A stretch of 64,000 bases of DNA from Pseudobdellovibrio exovorus JSS. Lineage in GTDB: Bacteria; Bdellovibrionota; Bdellovibrionia; Bdellovibrionales; Bdellovibrionaceae. The DNA lies in the NCBI RefSeq assembly GCF_000348725.1, contig NC_020813.1:1836248-1900247 (forward strand), in the 5' to 3' direction. The translations under genes were made by a program, and so were the position numbers. The notes below the pieces were generated by a model. The model saw only the letters and a list, made by a program, of their open reading frames with translations. It ran no database searches and had not been told where the DNA came from. Positions 38,745 through 47,216 of the stretch are shown piece by piece; the first letter of the stretch is position 1, and the number at the start of each line of letters is the position of its first letter.

Positions 38745-38987
38745 ATGAAAATTGAAGAAATGAAACAACGCCTTATTCAGGCTTACCCCGATGCTGATGC
38801 TAACACTGAAATTGAAGTCATTGATTTGACTGGTACTGCTGACCACTGGGAAGTCAGCGTGAAGAGTTCGGCCTTCCAAGGTCTGACTCGTATCGAACAA
38901 CACCAGCATGTCATGAAAGCTTTCGCCGCTGAATTAAAAACAGGCGAAGTTCATGCGTTATCGATCAGAACCGCAATTAAACAATAA
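38745..38987 (+). CDS. BolA-family protein
   Basis: The 80-residue protein matches BolA: MKIEEMKQRLIQAYPDADANTEIEVIDLTG, HWEVSVKSSAFQGLTRIEQHQHVMKAFAAEL and EVHALSIRT. BolA proteins bind monothiol glutaredoxins through a shared [2Fe-2S] cluster. The next gene is exactly such a glutaredoxin, 36 bases downstream, which supports the assignment. It is divergent from the LTA-synthase-like gene with only 52 bases between starts. Confidence 0.9.
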   Translation: MKIEEMKQRLIQAYPDADANTEIEVIDLTGTADHWEVSVKSSAFQGLTRIEQHQHVMKAFAAELKTGEVHALSIRTAIKQ

Positions 38988-39023
38988 ATTTTAAGTTTTA
39001 AAAAATATTTTAAGGAGTTCTAC

Positions 39024-39332
39024 ATGTCAGATGCTAAAACAAAAATCGAAGCGCTACTTAACAGCAACAAAGTTGTCCTTTTCATGAAAGGCACTCAACA
39101 ATTTCCAATGTGTGGATTCTCTGCACGTGCAACGGCTATCTTACAAGATATGGGCGTTGAGTTTAAAGATGTTAATGTTTTGGATGACGAAGAAATTCGC
39201 CAAGGCATTAAAGACTACGGCAACTGGCCCACAATTCCACAATTGTACATTGATAAAAAACTTATCGGTGGCAGCGACATTATGATGGAAATGTACCAAG
39301 CCGGCGAATTACAAAGCCTTCTTAAAAACTAA
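39024..39332 (+). CDS. grxD: Monothiol glutaredoxin (Grx4 type)
   Basis: The 102-residue protein has the CGFS active site in FPMCGFSARATAIL and the GSH-binding WPTIPQLYI and GGSDIMMEMYQAGEL segments. It is an iron-sulfur cluster carrier and sensor rather than a classical reductase, and works with the upstream BolA. An AAGGAG site precedes the ATG. Confidence 0.95.
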   Translation: MSDAKTKIEALLNSNKVVLFMKGTQQFPMCGFSARATAILQDMGVEFKDVNVLDDEEIRQGIKDYGNWPTIPQLYIDKKLIGGSDIMMEMYQAGELQSLLKN

Positions 39333-39339
39333 TTAAGCC

Positions 39340-39522
39340 ATGCTTTGCAATACAGCCCTATGGGACCGTGCCATTCGATTTCTTCTAGCGGTAGGACTAC
39401 TCAGTTATGCCATCGCTGGTGGACCTATGTGGTTTTGGCCTGTTGGGCTTTACCTCTTGCTGACGTCAGCATGGGGCTTATGTCCTCTGTACGCATTTTT
39501 TAAAATCAGAACTCTGAAGTAA
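39340..39522 (+). CDS. Small DUF2892-like inner-membrane protein
   Basis: The 60-residue protein has two hydrophobic segments (AIRFLLAVGLLSYAIAGG and FWPVGLYLLLTSAWGLCPLYAFF). The WGLCPLY ending of the second helix is typical of DUF2892/YgaP-type membrane proteins. It follows grxD by seven bases, so it is in the bolA-grxD operon. A link to sulfur or iron-sulfur metabolism is possible through the company it keeps. Confidence 0.72.
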   Translation: MLCNTALWDRAIRFLLAVGLLSYAIAGGPMWFWPVGLYLLLTSAWGLCPLYAFFKIRTLK

Positions 39523-39539
39523 TCCGAAAGGACATCCCG

Positions 39540-40913
39540 ATGCAGGAGCTGTCATCGTTACCACTTAAAGCCGAGCAGATCAAAACCGATACCGACTCTT
39601 TGAAGTACTACGGTAAAGACTGGACAACTTACTTTGACATTAAAGCCTCAGCCATCGTCTTTCCTGAATCCACAGAAGATGTCGTCAACATTGTAAAGTG
39701 GGCTCGTGCCAACAAGATCGCCTTAGTTCCCTCTGGTGGACGCACAGGATTAAGTGGAGCCGCTTGCGCTCTTAACGGAGAAGTGGTGGTTTCATTTGAA
39801 AAAATGCATCGCATTTTAAGCTTCAATGAAACGGACTCTACTGTTCAAATTGAACCCGGAGTTATCACAGAAAGTCTGCAAGAGTTTGCTCGCTCTAAAA
39901 ACCTTTACTACCCCGTTGATTTTGCCGCTCGCGGCTCATCACAGCTAGGTGGTAATATCGCCACAAACGCTGGTGGTATTAAGGTTGTTCGCTATGGTCT
40001 AACGCGTGATTGGGTTGTAGGCCTAGAGGTGGTCACTGGCAGCGGAGAAGTTTTAAACTTGAATAATGGTCTTATTAAAAATGCCACGGGCTTAGATCTT
40101 CGCCATCTATTTGTCGGCAGTGAAGGTATCTTAGGTTTTATCACCCAAGCGACAATCAAGTTAGCGCCAAAGCCTCCTGAACTAAAAGTTTTAGTCTTTG
40201 CCTTAGACCAACTTTCAAGTGTTATGAAAGTTTACTCGGAATTTAAAAATCGCTGTGCCCTACAAGCCTACGAAATGTTTTCTGAAAAAGCTTTGAAACA
40301 CGTTTTACACTCGACAGGTTTACCTCGCCCACTTGAGACTGTGGCCGATTTCTACGTTGTTTGCGAAGTGGAATGCGCTTCAGAAAAGGCCGAAGAAAAT
40401 ATCATGTCTGTCTTTGAAGGCTGCCTAGAGAATGGTTGGTTATTGGACGGAGTGATCTCGCAGTCAGAGGTGCAAGCGAAAACTTTCTGGCGCTATCGTG
40501 AAGATATCAGCGAAGCTCTTTCCGTTCACTCCCCTTATAAAAACGACGTAGCTGTTGCTATTTCAAAAGTTCCTGACTTCATCGTCGATTTGGACTTAGT
40601 GCTGTCGCAAGCTTATCCGAACTGGGAAGTGGTTTGGTTCGGACACATTGGTGATGGCAACTTGCATATCAACATTCTGAGACCTGAAGGCATGACGAAA
40701 GAACAATTCGTCGCCGAATGCCGTAAAGTGGATGAAATGGTTTTCAAAGCTGTGCAGAAACAAGCTGGTAGTATTTCAGCAGAACACGGCGTCGGCGTTA
40801 CGAAACGTTCATTCTTAACCTACACGCGTTCACCAGAAGAAATCGAAATTATGAAAGGGATCAAAAAAGTTTTCGATCCTGATAACATCATGAATCCAGG
40901 AAAAGTGATCTAG
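39540..40913 (+). CDS. FAD-linked 2-hydroxyacid dehydrogenase (D-2-hydroxyglutarate dehydrogenase-like)
   Basis: The 457-residue flavoprotein has the VAO/PCMH FAD domain (ALVPSGGRTGLSGAACAL, GGNIATNAGGIKVVRYG, LRHLFVGSEGILGFIT) and the GlcD-like C-terminal domain with the metal-binding HIGDGNLHINI and the ending EHGVGVTKRSFL. Substrates in the family include D-2-hydroxyglutarate, D-lactate and glycolate. It is convergent with serA, and phosphoglycerate dehydrogenases can reduce 2-oxoglutarate to D-2-hydroxyglutarate, so removing that by-product is the best guess. The first 17 bases from the previous stop are short, so it joins the bolA operon. Confidence 0.83.
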   Translation: MQELSSLPLKAEQIKTDTDSLKYYGKDWTTYFDIKASAIVFPESTEDVVNIVKWARANKIALVPSGGRTGLSGAACALNGEVVVSFEKMHRILSFNETDSTVQIEPGVITESLQEFARSKNLYYPVDFAARGSSQLGGNIATNAGGIKVVRYGLTRDWVVGLEVVTGSGEVLNLNNGLIKNATGLDLRHLFVGSEGILGFITQATIKLAPKPPELKVLVFALDQLSSVMKVYSEFKNRCALQAYEMFSEKALKHVLHSTGLPRPLETVADFYVVCEVECASEKAEENIMSVFEGCLENGWLLDGVISQSEVQAKTFWRYREDISEALSVHSPYKNDVAVAISKVPDFIVDLDLVLSQAYPNWEVVWFGHIGDGNLHINILRPEGMTKEQFVAECRKVDEMVFKAVQKQAGSISAEHGVGVTKRSFLTYTRSPEEIEIMKGIKKVFDPDNIMNPGKVI

Positions 40914-40930
40914 GCCGATAATACGGCCTA
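40911..40930. terminator. Hairpin between convergent genes
   Basis: Perfect 7-base arms TAGGCCG / CGGCCTA around ATAATA, starting at the stop codon of the flavoenzyme and lying between it and serA. There is no strong T run. Confidence 0.55.
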
Positions 40931-40934
40931 ACAC

Positions 40935-42143
40935 CTAAAATACAATTCGAGTTTTAATATTACGTTTTGAAGATTCAAATTTAGCAGCCAATTGCTCGGC
41001 TGTTGTCGTCGCCCAATCCAGCTCGAGATCTGTGACTAAGTAACCGATTTTTTGATCTGTAGAAAGATATTGTCCTTGGATATTGGCTTTCGCTTCCGAG
41101 ATAAACCCGTTGAGTTCACCCAAGACACCCGGCTCGTTACGATGCACGTTCATAATACGAGTGACTTTGTCTTTGGCCCCTAAGTCTACGTTCGGAAAAT
41201 TTACAGCCCCCGCTGTCGTTCCATAGCGAATAAATTTACGGAAACTTTCAGCCACTTCAAGACCAATCGCGTACTGCGCTTCTTCCGTACTGCCCCCGAT
41301 ATGAGGAGTCAAAATAACATTCTTCAACCCTTGTAGCGGAGATTTGAATTTTTCTTTATTCGACGCGGGCTCTTGCGGAAACACGTCTAAGGCACAGCCT
41401 GCAATATGATTCGATTTCAGTGCATTCACTAAATCCTCGATCACAATCACTGTACCGCGGGACGCATTGATCACGTAGCTTCCTTTTTTCATCGTCGTTA
41501 GCTCTGCAGAGCTGATCATATTCATCGTCTCGGGAGTTTCAGGTACATGTAAACTGATAAAATCAGCTTCTTTCAAAAGCTCATGTAAATGTGTTGTGGC
41601 ACGCGCATTACCTAAAGGAAGTTTCTTCACGATATCGTAGAAAATAACTTTCATACCAAAAGCTTCCGCCAAAATACTGACCTGACTTCCAATATGTCCG
41701 TAACCCACAATTCCTAAAGTCTTGCCACGCACTTCACGTGAACCTTCAGCCGATTTCACCCACTCACCTTGATGAGCCAATGTGTTTCTATCACCGAGTT
41801 GACGCGATAGCGCGATCATTTCAGCCATGACCAATTCAGCCACAGAGCGTGTGTTACTATGAGGAGCATTAAAGACCGGAATTCCAAAATTATTTGCACA
41901 GGTCAAATCGATTTGATTTGTACCAATACAAAAAGCACCTATCGCCAGCAGATGCTGATTATTTTGTAAAATGCGTTCATTGATATCTGACTTTGAACGA
42001 ATTCCCAGAACATCGTAATTCTGCAAAATTTGATTGTACTCGTCTTCCGATGGAGCATGGGTCAACAGATCAACTTTGAACCCTTCTTCAATCAGTTTTT
42101 CTTTAGCTACACTATGAATATTTTCAGCAAGTAATATGCGCAT
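40935..42143 (-). CDS. serA: D-3-phosphoglycerate dehydrogenase
   Basis: The start is taken at ATG 42143, since the family core MRILLAENIHSVAKEKLIEEG begins there; a longer frame adds six residues. The 402-residue product has the Rossmann NAD motif VGYGHIGSQVSILAEAFGMKV, the catalytic RGTVI-type NASRGTVIVIEDLV with Arg, and HIGGSTEEAQ with the catalytic His. The C-terminal ACT domain (NEPGVLGELNGFISEAKANIQGQYL) is the usual serine-feedback site. It makes 3-phosphohydroxypyruvate, the first step of serine synthesis, and is convergent with the D-2-hydroxyglutarate dehydrogenase-like gene. Confidence 0.95.
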   Translation of the reverse strand: MRILLAENIHSVAKEKLIEEGFKVDLLTHAPSEDEYNQILQNYDVLGIRSKSDINERILQNNQHLLAIGAFCIGTNQIDLTCANNFGIPVFNAPHSNTRSVAELVMAEMIALSRQLGDRNTLAHQGEWVKSAEGSREVRGKTLGIVGYGHIGSQVSILAEAFGMKVIFYDIVKKLPLGNARATTHLHELLKEADFISLHVPETPETMNMISSAELTTMKKGSYVINASRGTVIVIEDLVNALKSNHIAGCALDVFPQEPASNKEKFKSPLQGLKNVILTPHIGGSTEEAQYAIGLEVAESFRKFIRYGTTAGAVNFPNVDLGAKDKVTRIMNVHRNEPGVLGELNGFISEAKANIQGQYLSTDQKIGYLVTDLELDWATTTAEQLAAKFESSKRNIKTRIVF

Positions 42144-42227
42144 CGCAATATATAGTATCAATGTTAGTCCAAAACCGACAAGATATTAAGTGCCTTTTAA
42201 TCCAAAAAATGTTTACGATATTGAATC

Positions 42228-43574
42228 ATGTCAGAACCTCAGAAACTCAACCTTTTGATTGTCGAAGATGATCCTCATTTAGCTAGCTCATTACGCCTTG
42301 TTGCTCCAGATTCCTACAAGGTCTATGTGGCCAAATCTCCGCACCTGATTCCAGACCATGTCTTCTTTCATGCCGCTTTAGTGGATATGCATTTAGAGGT
42401 GGAGCCTCCTACCCCAGCAGATGGACTTAGTGTTGTACAAAAACTGGTGAAGAAAAACCCGCAGGTGGAAGTTGTCGCCATGTCCGGAAACTTGGACCGC
42501 GCCTTGATGGAAAAAGCCATCCAATCTGGAGCCCAACGCTTTTTAGCCAAGCCTCTTTCTGCCGACGAACTCAATGCCGTCCTTGAAAAAATCGAAGCCT
42601 ACTGGTGGCTGCGTTTCGCTACGTACGAAAATAACCTATCACGTGCTCAGTTGATTGGTTCGTCTACGGCGTCTGAAGCTCTTCGCAAAAAAGTAGCTGA
42701 GCTTAAGGGTGAAAAGGCCCATGTGTTGATTGAAGGTGAAACCGGTACAGGTAAAGACGTGGTCTCGCGCCTGTTAAATCAACAAGAGGGATCTCGCCCC
42801 TATATCTCTGTCAATTGTTCAGCTCTGACTGAAAATCTTTTCGAAAGTGAGTTTTTCGGACATCTAAAAGGCTCGTTCACCGGAGCCGACAGTAATAAAA
42901 TTGGTTTCGCCGAAGCTGCTCACGGCGGAGATTTATTTCTAGACGAAATCGAAGCTCTGCCACTTACACAACAGGCGAAGCTTTTGCGGTTCTTAGAATC
43001 AGGTGAGATTCGCAAAGTCGGAGCCAAAGATGTTCAGCACGTCGACGTTCGTGTGATCGCCGCCAGTAATATTCCATTGTCCCAATTACTTGCTGAGAAA
43101 AAATTCCGTGAGGACCTTTATTTTCGTCTTGCTGCCCACAGAATCGAAATCTTACCACTGAATCAACGACCGCAAGACATCCCCGATATTGCTCAGGCAT
43201 TTTTGCAAGCAGAAAGACCTAAGCGAAATAAATCATTTGATGAGTCCGCGCTAAAAGAGCTGCAAAGTTATACATGGCCCGGAAATGTACGTGAGTTAAA
43301 GCGCGTCTGTGAGCAGCTGATTTTGACGTCTCCATTGCCAGTTATCCGTGATAGCGATGTACAAAAACTGTTACTGCGCGATTCTTATTCAGCTTCGACT
43401 ACACGCATGCAATTAGATCAGAGTCTAGATGCCTTTTTAAAGGCCCAAGAAAAGAAGTTCATAGATTATTGCCTATCTCAAACTAAAGATATTGATAAAT
43501 GCTGTGATCTTCTTAAAATATCCAGATCAAGTCTTTACAAAAAGATTAAGGAACTGGATATCAATTATGAATAA
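42228..43574 (+). CDS. NtrC-family sigma-54-dependent response regulator
   Basis: The 448-residue protein has an N-terminal receiver (LLIVEDDPHLASSLRL, phospho-acceptor in AALVDMHLEV), an AAA+ ATPase with Walker A GETGTGKD near residue 170, the sigma-54-contacting loop GSFTGAD (a Ser replaces the usual Ala of GAFTGA), Walker B GGDLFLDEIEALPL and the R-finger region RFREDLYFRLAAHRIE. The C-terminal Fis-type HTH is DKCCDLLKISRSSLYKKIKEL. It activates sigma-54 promoters after phosphorylation. It overlaps the CdsA-like gene by eight bases and leads a five-gene lipid-related operon. Confidence 0.93.
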   Translation: MSEPQKLNLLIVEDDPHLASSLRLVAPDSYKVYVAKSPHLIPDHVFFHAALVDMHLEVEPPTPADGLSVVQKLVKKNPQVEVVAMSGNLDRALMEKAIQSGAQRFLAKPLSADELNAVLEKIEAYWWLRFATYENNLSRAQLIGSSTASEALRKKVAELKGEKAHVLIEGETGTGKDVVSRLLNQQEGSRPYISVNCSALTENLFESEFFGHLKGSFTGADSNKIGFAEAAHGGDLFLDEIEALPLTQQAKLLRFLESGEIRKVGAKDVQHVDVRVIAASNIPLSQLLAEKKFREDLYFRLAAHRIEILPLNQRPQDIPDIAQAFLQAERPKRNKSFDESALKELQSYTWPGNVRELKRVCEQLILTSPLPVIRDSDVQKLLLRDSYSASTTRMQLDQSLDAFLKAQEKKFIDYCLSQTKDIDKCCDLLKISRSSLYKKIKELDINYE

Positions 43575-44499
43575 CTGGATGAACGCCTTTACAAAACCGG
43601 CGGCTTGGGAAAGTCCAATCTACCGCCAAACTGTTCTGATCGTGCTACTGACAATTTTCGTTGGAGCCGCTATCAGTTTTTTACTTAAAAAAAGAACTTC
43701 TTACTTCACGATGGCATGGGCATCAGTCAAAAGCTGGCTGATCTGGGCGCCATTGATGTTTGGGATGTTGGGATTGAATGCTCCTATTCCTATTCTATTT
43801 CTGACGTTGCTCGCCATCTATGGTGCAAAAGTTTACTTTCAAATCTTAGGGATGTTTCACCAAAGCTATTTCGTTTACATCTGTTATGCTGGGATTTTTG
43901 GTTTAGGAATTTTCAGTCAGTTCAACAATCTCGCTGTCTACAATGCGCTGCCAATGGGCGTATTGGGTTTATCGTGTCTTGTTCCACTAGCGAAACGCGA
44001 TTACCGCAATATGATTCAGTATATTTCACTAACACTACTTGGGTTTATCTTCCTAGGTTGGTCGTTTATGCATCTAGGACTGATCTTAAATTTTGAAAAC
44101 GGAATCTATCAGGTCATGTACTTAGTTATTCTGACTGAGTTCTGCGACAATACCAATTTAGCTATCGGTCGTTACTTCAAAGGCCCTAAAATCATCAGTG
44201 CTATCAGTGCGAAAAGAACATGGCTCAGTACGATTGTTTCCATCATGCTAACGATCCTACTTGCCTATGGTATGCGCCATCTTCTTCCGAACAGCAGTGA
44301 TAAGTATTGGCTGGCGGCTGGTCTGATCGCCTCTTTCGGTGGTGTGATTGGCGACATGGTCATGAATGTGGTTCGCCGTGATGCCGGAGTTAAAATCGTC
44401 AGTGGTTTCATCCTTGGCCGTGGAGACTTCTTACAGCGTATGGATCGCCTGATCTTCGTTGCTCCAATCTACTACTTCATTATGTTAGGACTTAACTAA
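43567..44499 (+). CDS. CDP-diglyceride synthetase-like protein (CdsA family)
   Basis: The ATG at 43567 lies inside the end of the upstream gene. The 310-residue protein has about eight transmembrane helices. It retains the CdsA core: LTEFCDNTNLAIGRYFKGPKII-like D/N-rich loop, ISAKRTWLSTIVSIML, and the C-terminal GGVIGDMVMNVVRRDAGVKIVSGFILGRGDFLQRMDRLIFVAP, a divergent form of the CDP-DAG synthase signature. Family enzymes make CDP-diacylglycerol from phosphatidic acid and CTP. The downstream acyltransferase would supply phosphatidic acid. The main signature deviates, so it may act on a related lipid. Confidence 0.8.
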   Translation: MNNWMNAFTKPAAWESPIYRQTVLIVLLTIFVGAAISFLLKKRTSYFTMAWASVKSWLIWAPLMFGMLGLNAPIPILFLTLLAIYGAKVYFQILGMFHQSYFVYICYAGIFGLGIFSQFNNLAVYNALPMGVLGLSCLVPLAKRDYRNMIQYISLTLLGFIFLGWSFMHLGLILNFENGIYQVMYLVILTEFCDNTNLAIGRYFKGPKIISAISAKRTWLSTIVSIMLTILLAYGMRHLLPNSSDKYWLAAGLIASFGGVIGDMVMNVVRRDAGVKIVSGFILGRGDFLQRMDRLIFVAPIYYFIMLGLN

Positions 44500-45299
44500 T
44501 GCGAGAGTGGAATTACCAAAACGAACAGTGGACTAAGCTTCCCGGTTACCTGAAGCATTTACCTCTGTTCACACACCACTATGACCTCAGTAGCCGCGTT
44601 ATCCGCTTCTTGTGGTCTTTGGTTCTTAAAAATTGGTTCTATACTTTTTATATTCGCTTAGATGTAAAAGGTGGAGACTTCCAAGAGCTTTACCAAAAGC
44701 ACAAAAAGTTAATCATTATCTCGAACCACGCGTCCCACTTAGATGCCACATCCATTGCAGCTTCGATTCCACGTAATCGCTGGATGGACCTCTATATGGC
44801 TGCGGCGAAGGATTACTTTTTTTCAAATGCGCTTTTTACTTTTTTCTCGCAGCACTGTTTGGGAGCCATTCCCATAGATCGCAAAGATAGAAAAGGCGAA
44901 GCCGTTCAGTTGATTCTAACATTGCTAACACAACTCGAGCGTATGTGGTTAATTATCTTTCCTGAAGGGACGCGCACCAAAGATGGAAAGCTACAAGAAT
45001 TCAAACGCGGTATCAGTATTTTCGCCGAAAAAACGAATACGCCAATTTTGTTTTTATTCATCGAAGGAAATTCTCGGTTGTGGCCTAAAGGGGCGATCTT
45101 TGCAAAACCGGGTAAGTTGACCATTCATATCGGCCCCGTTCATCAGCCGGGACCGATTGAGCAAATTTACAAAAGTTATATCTCGTGGGTTCGCACCATT
45201 GACCCGTCTGTTTTACCAGACGATATGACGGAAGAAAATGAAGTGGCCGAAGCGCCAGTAACCTTACAGGATCTGGAAGGTGAAGATGAAAACAACTGA
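44499..45299 (+). CDS. 1-acyl-sn-glycerol-3-phosphate acyltransferase-like (PlsC)
   Basis: The 266-residue protein has canonical PlsC motifs: SNHASHLDATSIA (NHxxxxD), GAIPIDRKDR, FPEGTRTKDGKLQEFKRGI and a following IEGNSRLWPKG segment. It acylates lysophosphatidic acid or a related lysolipid at the inner membrane. Its start overlaps the previous stop (TAATG), and the MBL-fold gene begins inside its end, so translation is coupled to the CdsA-like enzyme that would use its product. Confidence 0.87.
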   Translation: MREWNYQNEQWTKLPGYLKHLPLFTHHYDLSSRVIRFLWSLVLKNWFYTFYIRLDVKGGDFQELYQKHKKLIIISNHASHLDATSIAASIPRNRWMDLYMAAAKDYFFSNALFTFFSQHCLGAIPIDRKDRKGEAVQLILTLLTQLERMWLIIFPEGTRTKDGKLQEFKRGISIFAEKTNTPILFLFIEGNSRLWPKGAIFAKPGKLTIHIGPVHQPGPIEQIYKSYISWVRTIDPSVLPDDMTEENEVAEAPVTLQDLEGEDENN

Positions 45300-46206
45300 A
45301 GCCTTAACGAAATTGAAACTTCAAATTGGTCCCTATGCTGTGGGAGCCGTTCCTACAGGCCTGTTCGCCTTAGATGGAGGCGCTATGTTCGGGACTGTCC
45401 CTAAAGTTTTGTGGCAAAAAACAAATCCTGCCGATAGTGAAAATCGTATTGCGATGGAAGCGCGCGCGCTGCTGTTAAAATCTAATGGTCGCAATATTCT
45501 CATTGATACGGGCAATGGCTCTGATTTTATTGCTAAGTACGGCGAAAAAATGGGAACTAAATTCGGTGAAATGTACGGAGTGCAAGGCGATGGAGTTTCT
45601 TTACTCTCTTCACTGAACGCTTTGGGATTAACACCGGATGATATCACGGATGTCATCCTCACCCATTTACACTTTGATCACGCGGGCGGAGCCACCTGTG
45701 CCAAAGACGGAAAAACTGATGGCAAAATCGTCCCGACCTTTCCCAAAGCCACTTATCACGTACAAAAAAGTAATTATGAAAATGCGCTGAAACCCAATGT
45801 TCGTGAAAAAGCCAGCTACCTTAAACCTAACTTCGTCCCACTAATGGAAGCTGGAGTTCTTAGGCTGGTTGAAGGCTCGCAAAAAAACTATCTTCCGAAT
45901 ATTTCATTGGTTGTGTCAGATGGCCACACTGTTGGACAACAAGTTGTCGTAATAGAAGATGAGCAAACACAACTGATCTACTGTGGTGATGTCATTCCAA
46001 CGAGCACACACGTGCGCTCTGCATGGATTATGGGGTACGACATCAACCCTCTTGTTCTGATAGAAGAAAAAGCCAAAGTCTTGCAAATGACGGATACGAA
46101 AACTAGTTATTTGTACTTCGAACACGACCCTTACTGTGATCTAGCCAGTGTTGAAAAGAAAGCGGACAGCCCTGAATACCAAGTGAAGGAAAGGTTTATT
46201 CTTTGA
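45286..46206 (+). CDS. MBL-fold metallo-hydrolase
   Basis: The ATG at 45286 has a GGAAGG site six bases upstream. The 306-residue protein is a metallo-beta-lactamase-fold hydrolase with the metal motif LTHLHFDHAGG (HxHxDH), the early metal-site strand ILIDTGNGSDF, and later DGHTVGQQVVV and YCGDVIPTSTH. The fold also covers lactonases, glyoxalases and phosphodiesterases, so the substrate cannot be read. It lies in the phospholipid operon, overlapping the PlsC-like gene by 14 bases. Confidence 0.88.
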   Translation: MKTTEALTKLKLQIGPYAVGAVPTGLFALDGGAMFGTVPKVLWQKTNPADSENRIAMEARALLLKSNGRNILIDTGNGSDFIAKYGEKMGTKFGEMYGVQGDGVSLLSSLNALGLTPDDITDVILTHLHFDHAGGATCAKDGKTDGKIVPTFPKATYHVQKSNYENALKPNVREKASYLKPNFVPLMEAGVLRLVEGSQKNYLPNISLVVSDGHTVGQQVVVIEDEQTQLIYCGDVIPTSTHVRSAWIMGYDINPLVLIEEKAKVLQMTDTKTSYLYFEHDPYCDLASVEKKADSPEYQVKERFIL

Positions 46207-46979
46207 TCTTCAAGTTTTTAGCTCGCTTGCATGACGAAATGAATGATATCCGTTTTGCGGCTTCGAGCTTGGCCTTTTCTACCCTGCTATCGATCATCCC
46301 CTTTATGGTCATCGTGCTTGCGGTCTTTCAATATGTGGGTGGTTTAGATCAGCTTTATCCTAAGATGGAAGGTGTGCTTCTGAATTATATGAAAGAAGCA
46401 ACAGGCCCAACTGTCACTCGCTTTATCAGAAAATCTCTACAAAATGTGAAGCCTTCAACGCTGGGGATTTCTGGGGGATTGTTTTTAATGTTCGCCTCTT
46501 TAGGGCTCATCCGTAATATGGACTTTGCCTTCAACAAGCTTTGGAAACTGAAAATTAATAAACCTGTTTACAAGCGCATGTGGCTTCATTGGATGGTCCT
46601 TCTGGCGGCTCCACTGACACTGGCGATTTTTACTGGTTTAAAATCCACTAGTTTCTTTAGCCAAGCTCCTCAGAACTGGGATCATCAGTTTTTGTTTTTA
46701 TTTTGGATCTGCCTTCTGCTGTTTGCTCTGTATAAAATTATGCCCGACACCAAAGTTCACACGTGGCCGGCCTTAATTTCGGCCGCCCTAGCTGGTATTA
46801 TGCTGGCCTTGGTGCAAAGCTCGTTTCTTTGGATTTCTGTCAAAGTCTTCAAGAACAATACGATCTACGGCTCCTTGGCCTCGTTCCCCATCTTCCTGAT
46901 CTGGCTCCTGACAGTCTGGTATGTAGTCCTGACCGGAGTTGCTTTCTGCGCCTTTTTGCAGCAAAAGGTCTTCCGTTAG
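46203..46979 (+). CDS. YihY/BrkB-family inner-membrane protein
   Basis: The 258-residue protein has six hydrophobic segments, including FSTLLSIIPFMVIVLAVFQYVGG at the start and FPIFLIWLLTVWYVVLTGVAFCAFLQQK at the end, and the YihY-type conserved blocks STLGISGGLFLMFASLGLIRNMDFAFNKLW and ALYKIMPDTKVHTWPAL. The start codon is a TTG overlapping the stop of the MBL gene. It is the last gene of the regulator-lipid operon; the function of the family is not well fixed, and a role in envelope or lipid handling is a guess from context. Confidence 0.85.
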   Translation: MIFKFLARLHDEMNDIRFAASSLAFSTLLSIIPFMVIVLAVFQYVGGLDQLYPKMEGVLLNYMKEATGPTVTRFIRKSLQNVKPSTLGISGGLFLMFASLGLIRNMDFAFNKLWKLKINKPVYKRMWLHWMVLLAAPLTLAIFTGLKSTSFFSQAPQNWDHQFLFLFWICLLLFALYKIMPDTKVHTWPALISAALAGIMLALVQSSFLWISVKVFKNNTIYGSLASFPIFLIWLLTVWYVVLTGVAFCAFLQQKVFR

Positions 46980-47070
46980 GGTGCCAGGCCCTGTTTACGG
47001 ATACAGTGCACAAAAAAGTTCTTAACTGTCAGGCCGAGTTTTGTTAGTTTAAGTTTTGATTTCAATCCGT

Positions 47071-47110
47071 GGTACCGTAGCTCAGTTGGATAGAGCAATT
47101 GCCTTCTAAG
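47071..47110 (+). pseudogene. 5' half of a split tRNA-Arg(UCU) gene
   Basis: These 40 bases hold the acceptor 5' strand GGTACCG, the D arm (GCTC-AGTTGGATA-GAGC), the 5' anticodon strand ATTGC and the loop CTTCTAA plus one G. After position 47110 the sequence changes to element DNA (TCTGAATTTT...), so the T arm and the acceptor 3' strand are missing. With the fragment at 56208-56244 it forms a perfect 77-nt tRNA with anticodon TCT. Confidence 0.92.
47102..47110 (+). repeat. attL core
   Basis: CCTTCTAAG, identical to the right-end core at 56199-56207 and to the anticodon loop of the element's own tRNA (48581-48589). It is the recombination overlap in the tRNA anticodon loop. Confidence 0.88.
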
Positions 47111-47195
47111 TCTGAATTTTCCCGACTTTAGTCCTGTCAATCCATCATAAAATCAAATAGTTAGCTCTTTTGGCTGGATAAAACCAAAGGCCAAA

Positions 47196-47216
47196 GTTGG
47201 ATAACAAATATCCAAC
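47196..47216. promoter_or_regulatory. Inverted repeat at the integrase start / left-end arm site
   Basis: GTTGGATA and TATCCAAC flank ACAAA as a perfect 8-base dyad. TGGATAA also occurs nearby at 47175 and inside the right end at 56184. These could be recombinase arm sites or an autoregulatory operator. The dyad overlaps the first candidate start codon of the integrase. Confidence 0.5.

Noticed and set aside
47071-47110. An intact tRNA-Arg gene
   Set aside because: There is no T arm or acceptor 3' strand after the anticodon loop; the next bases are element DNA.
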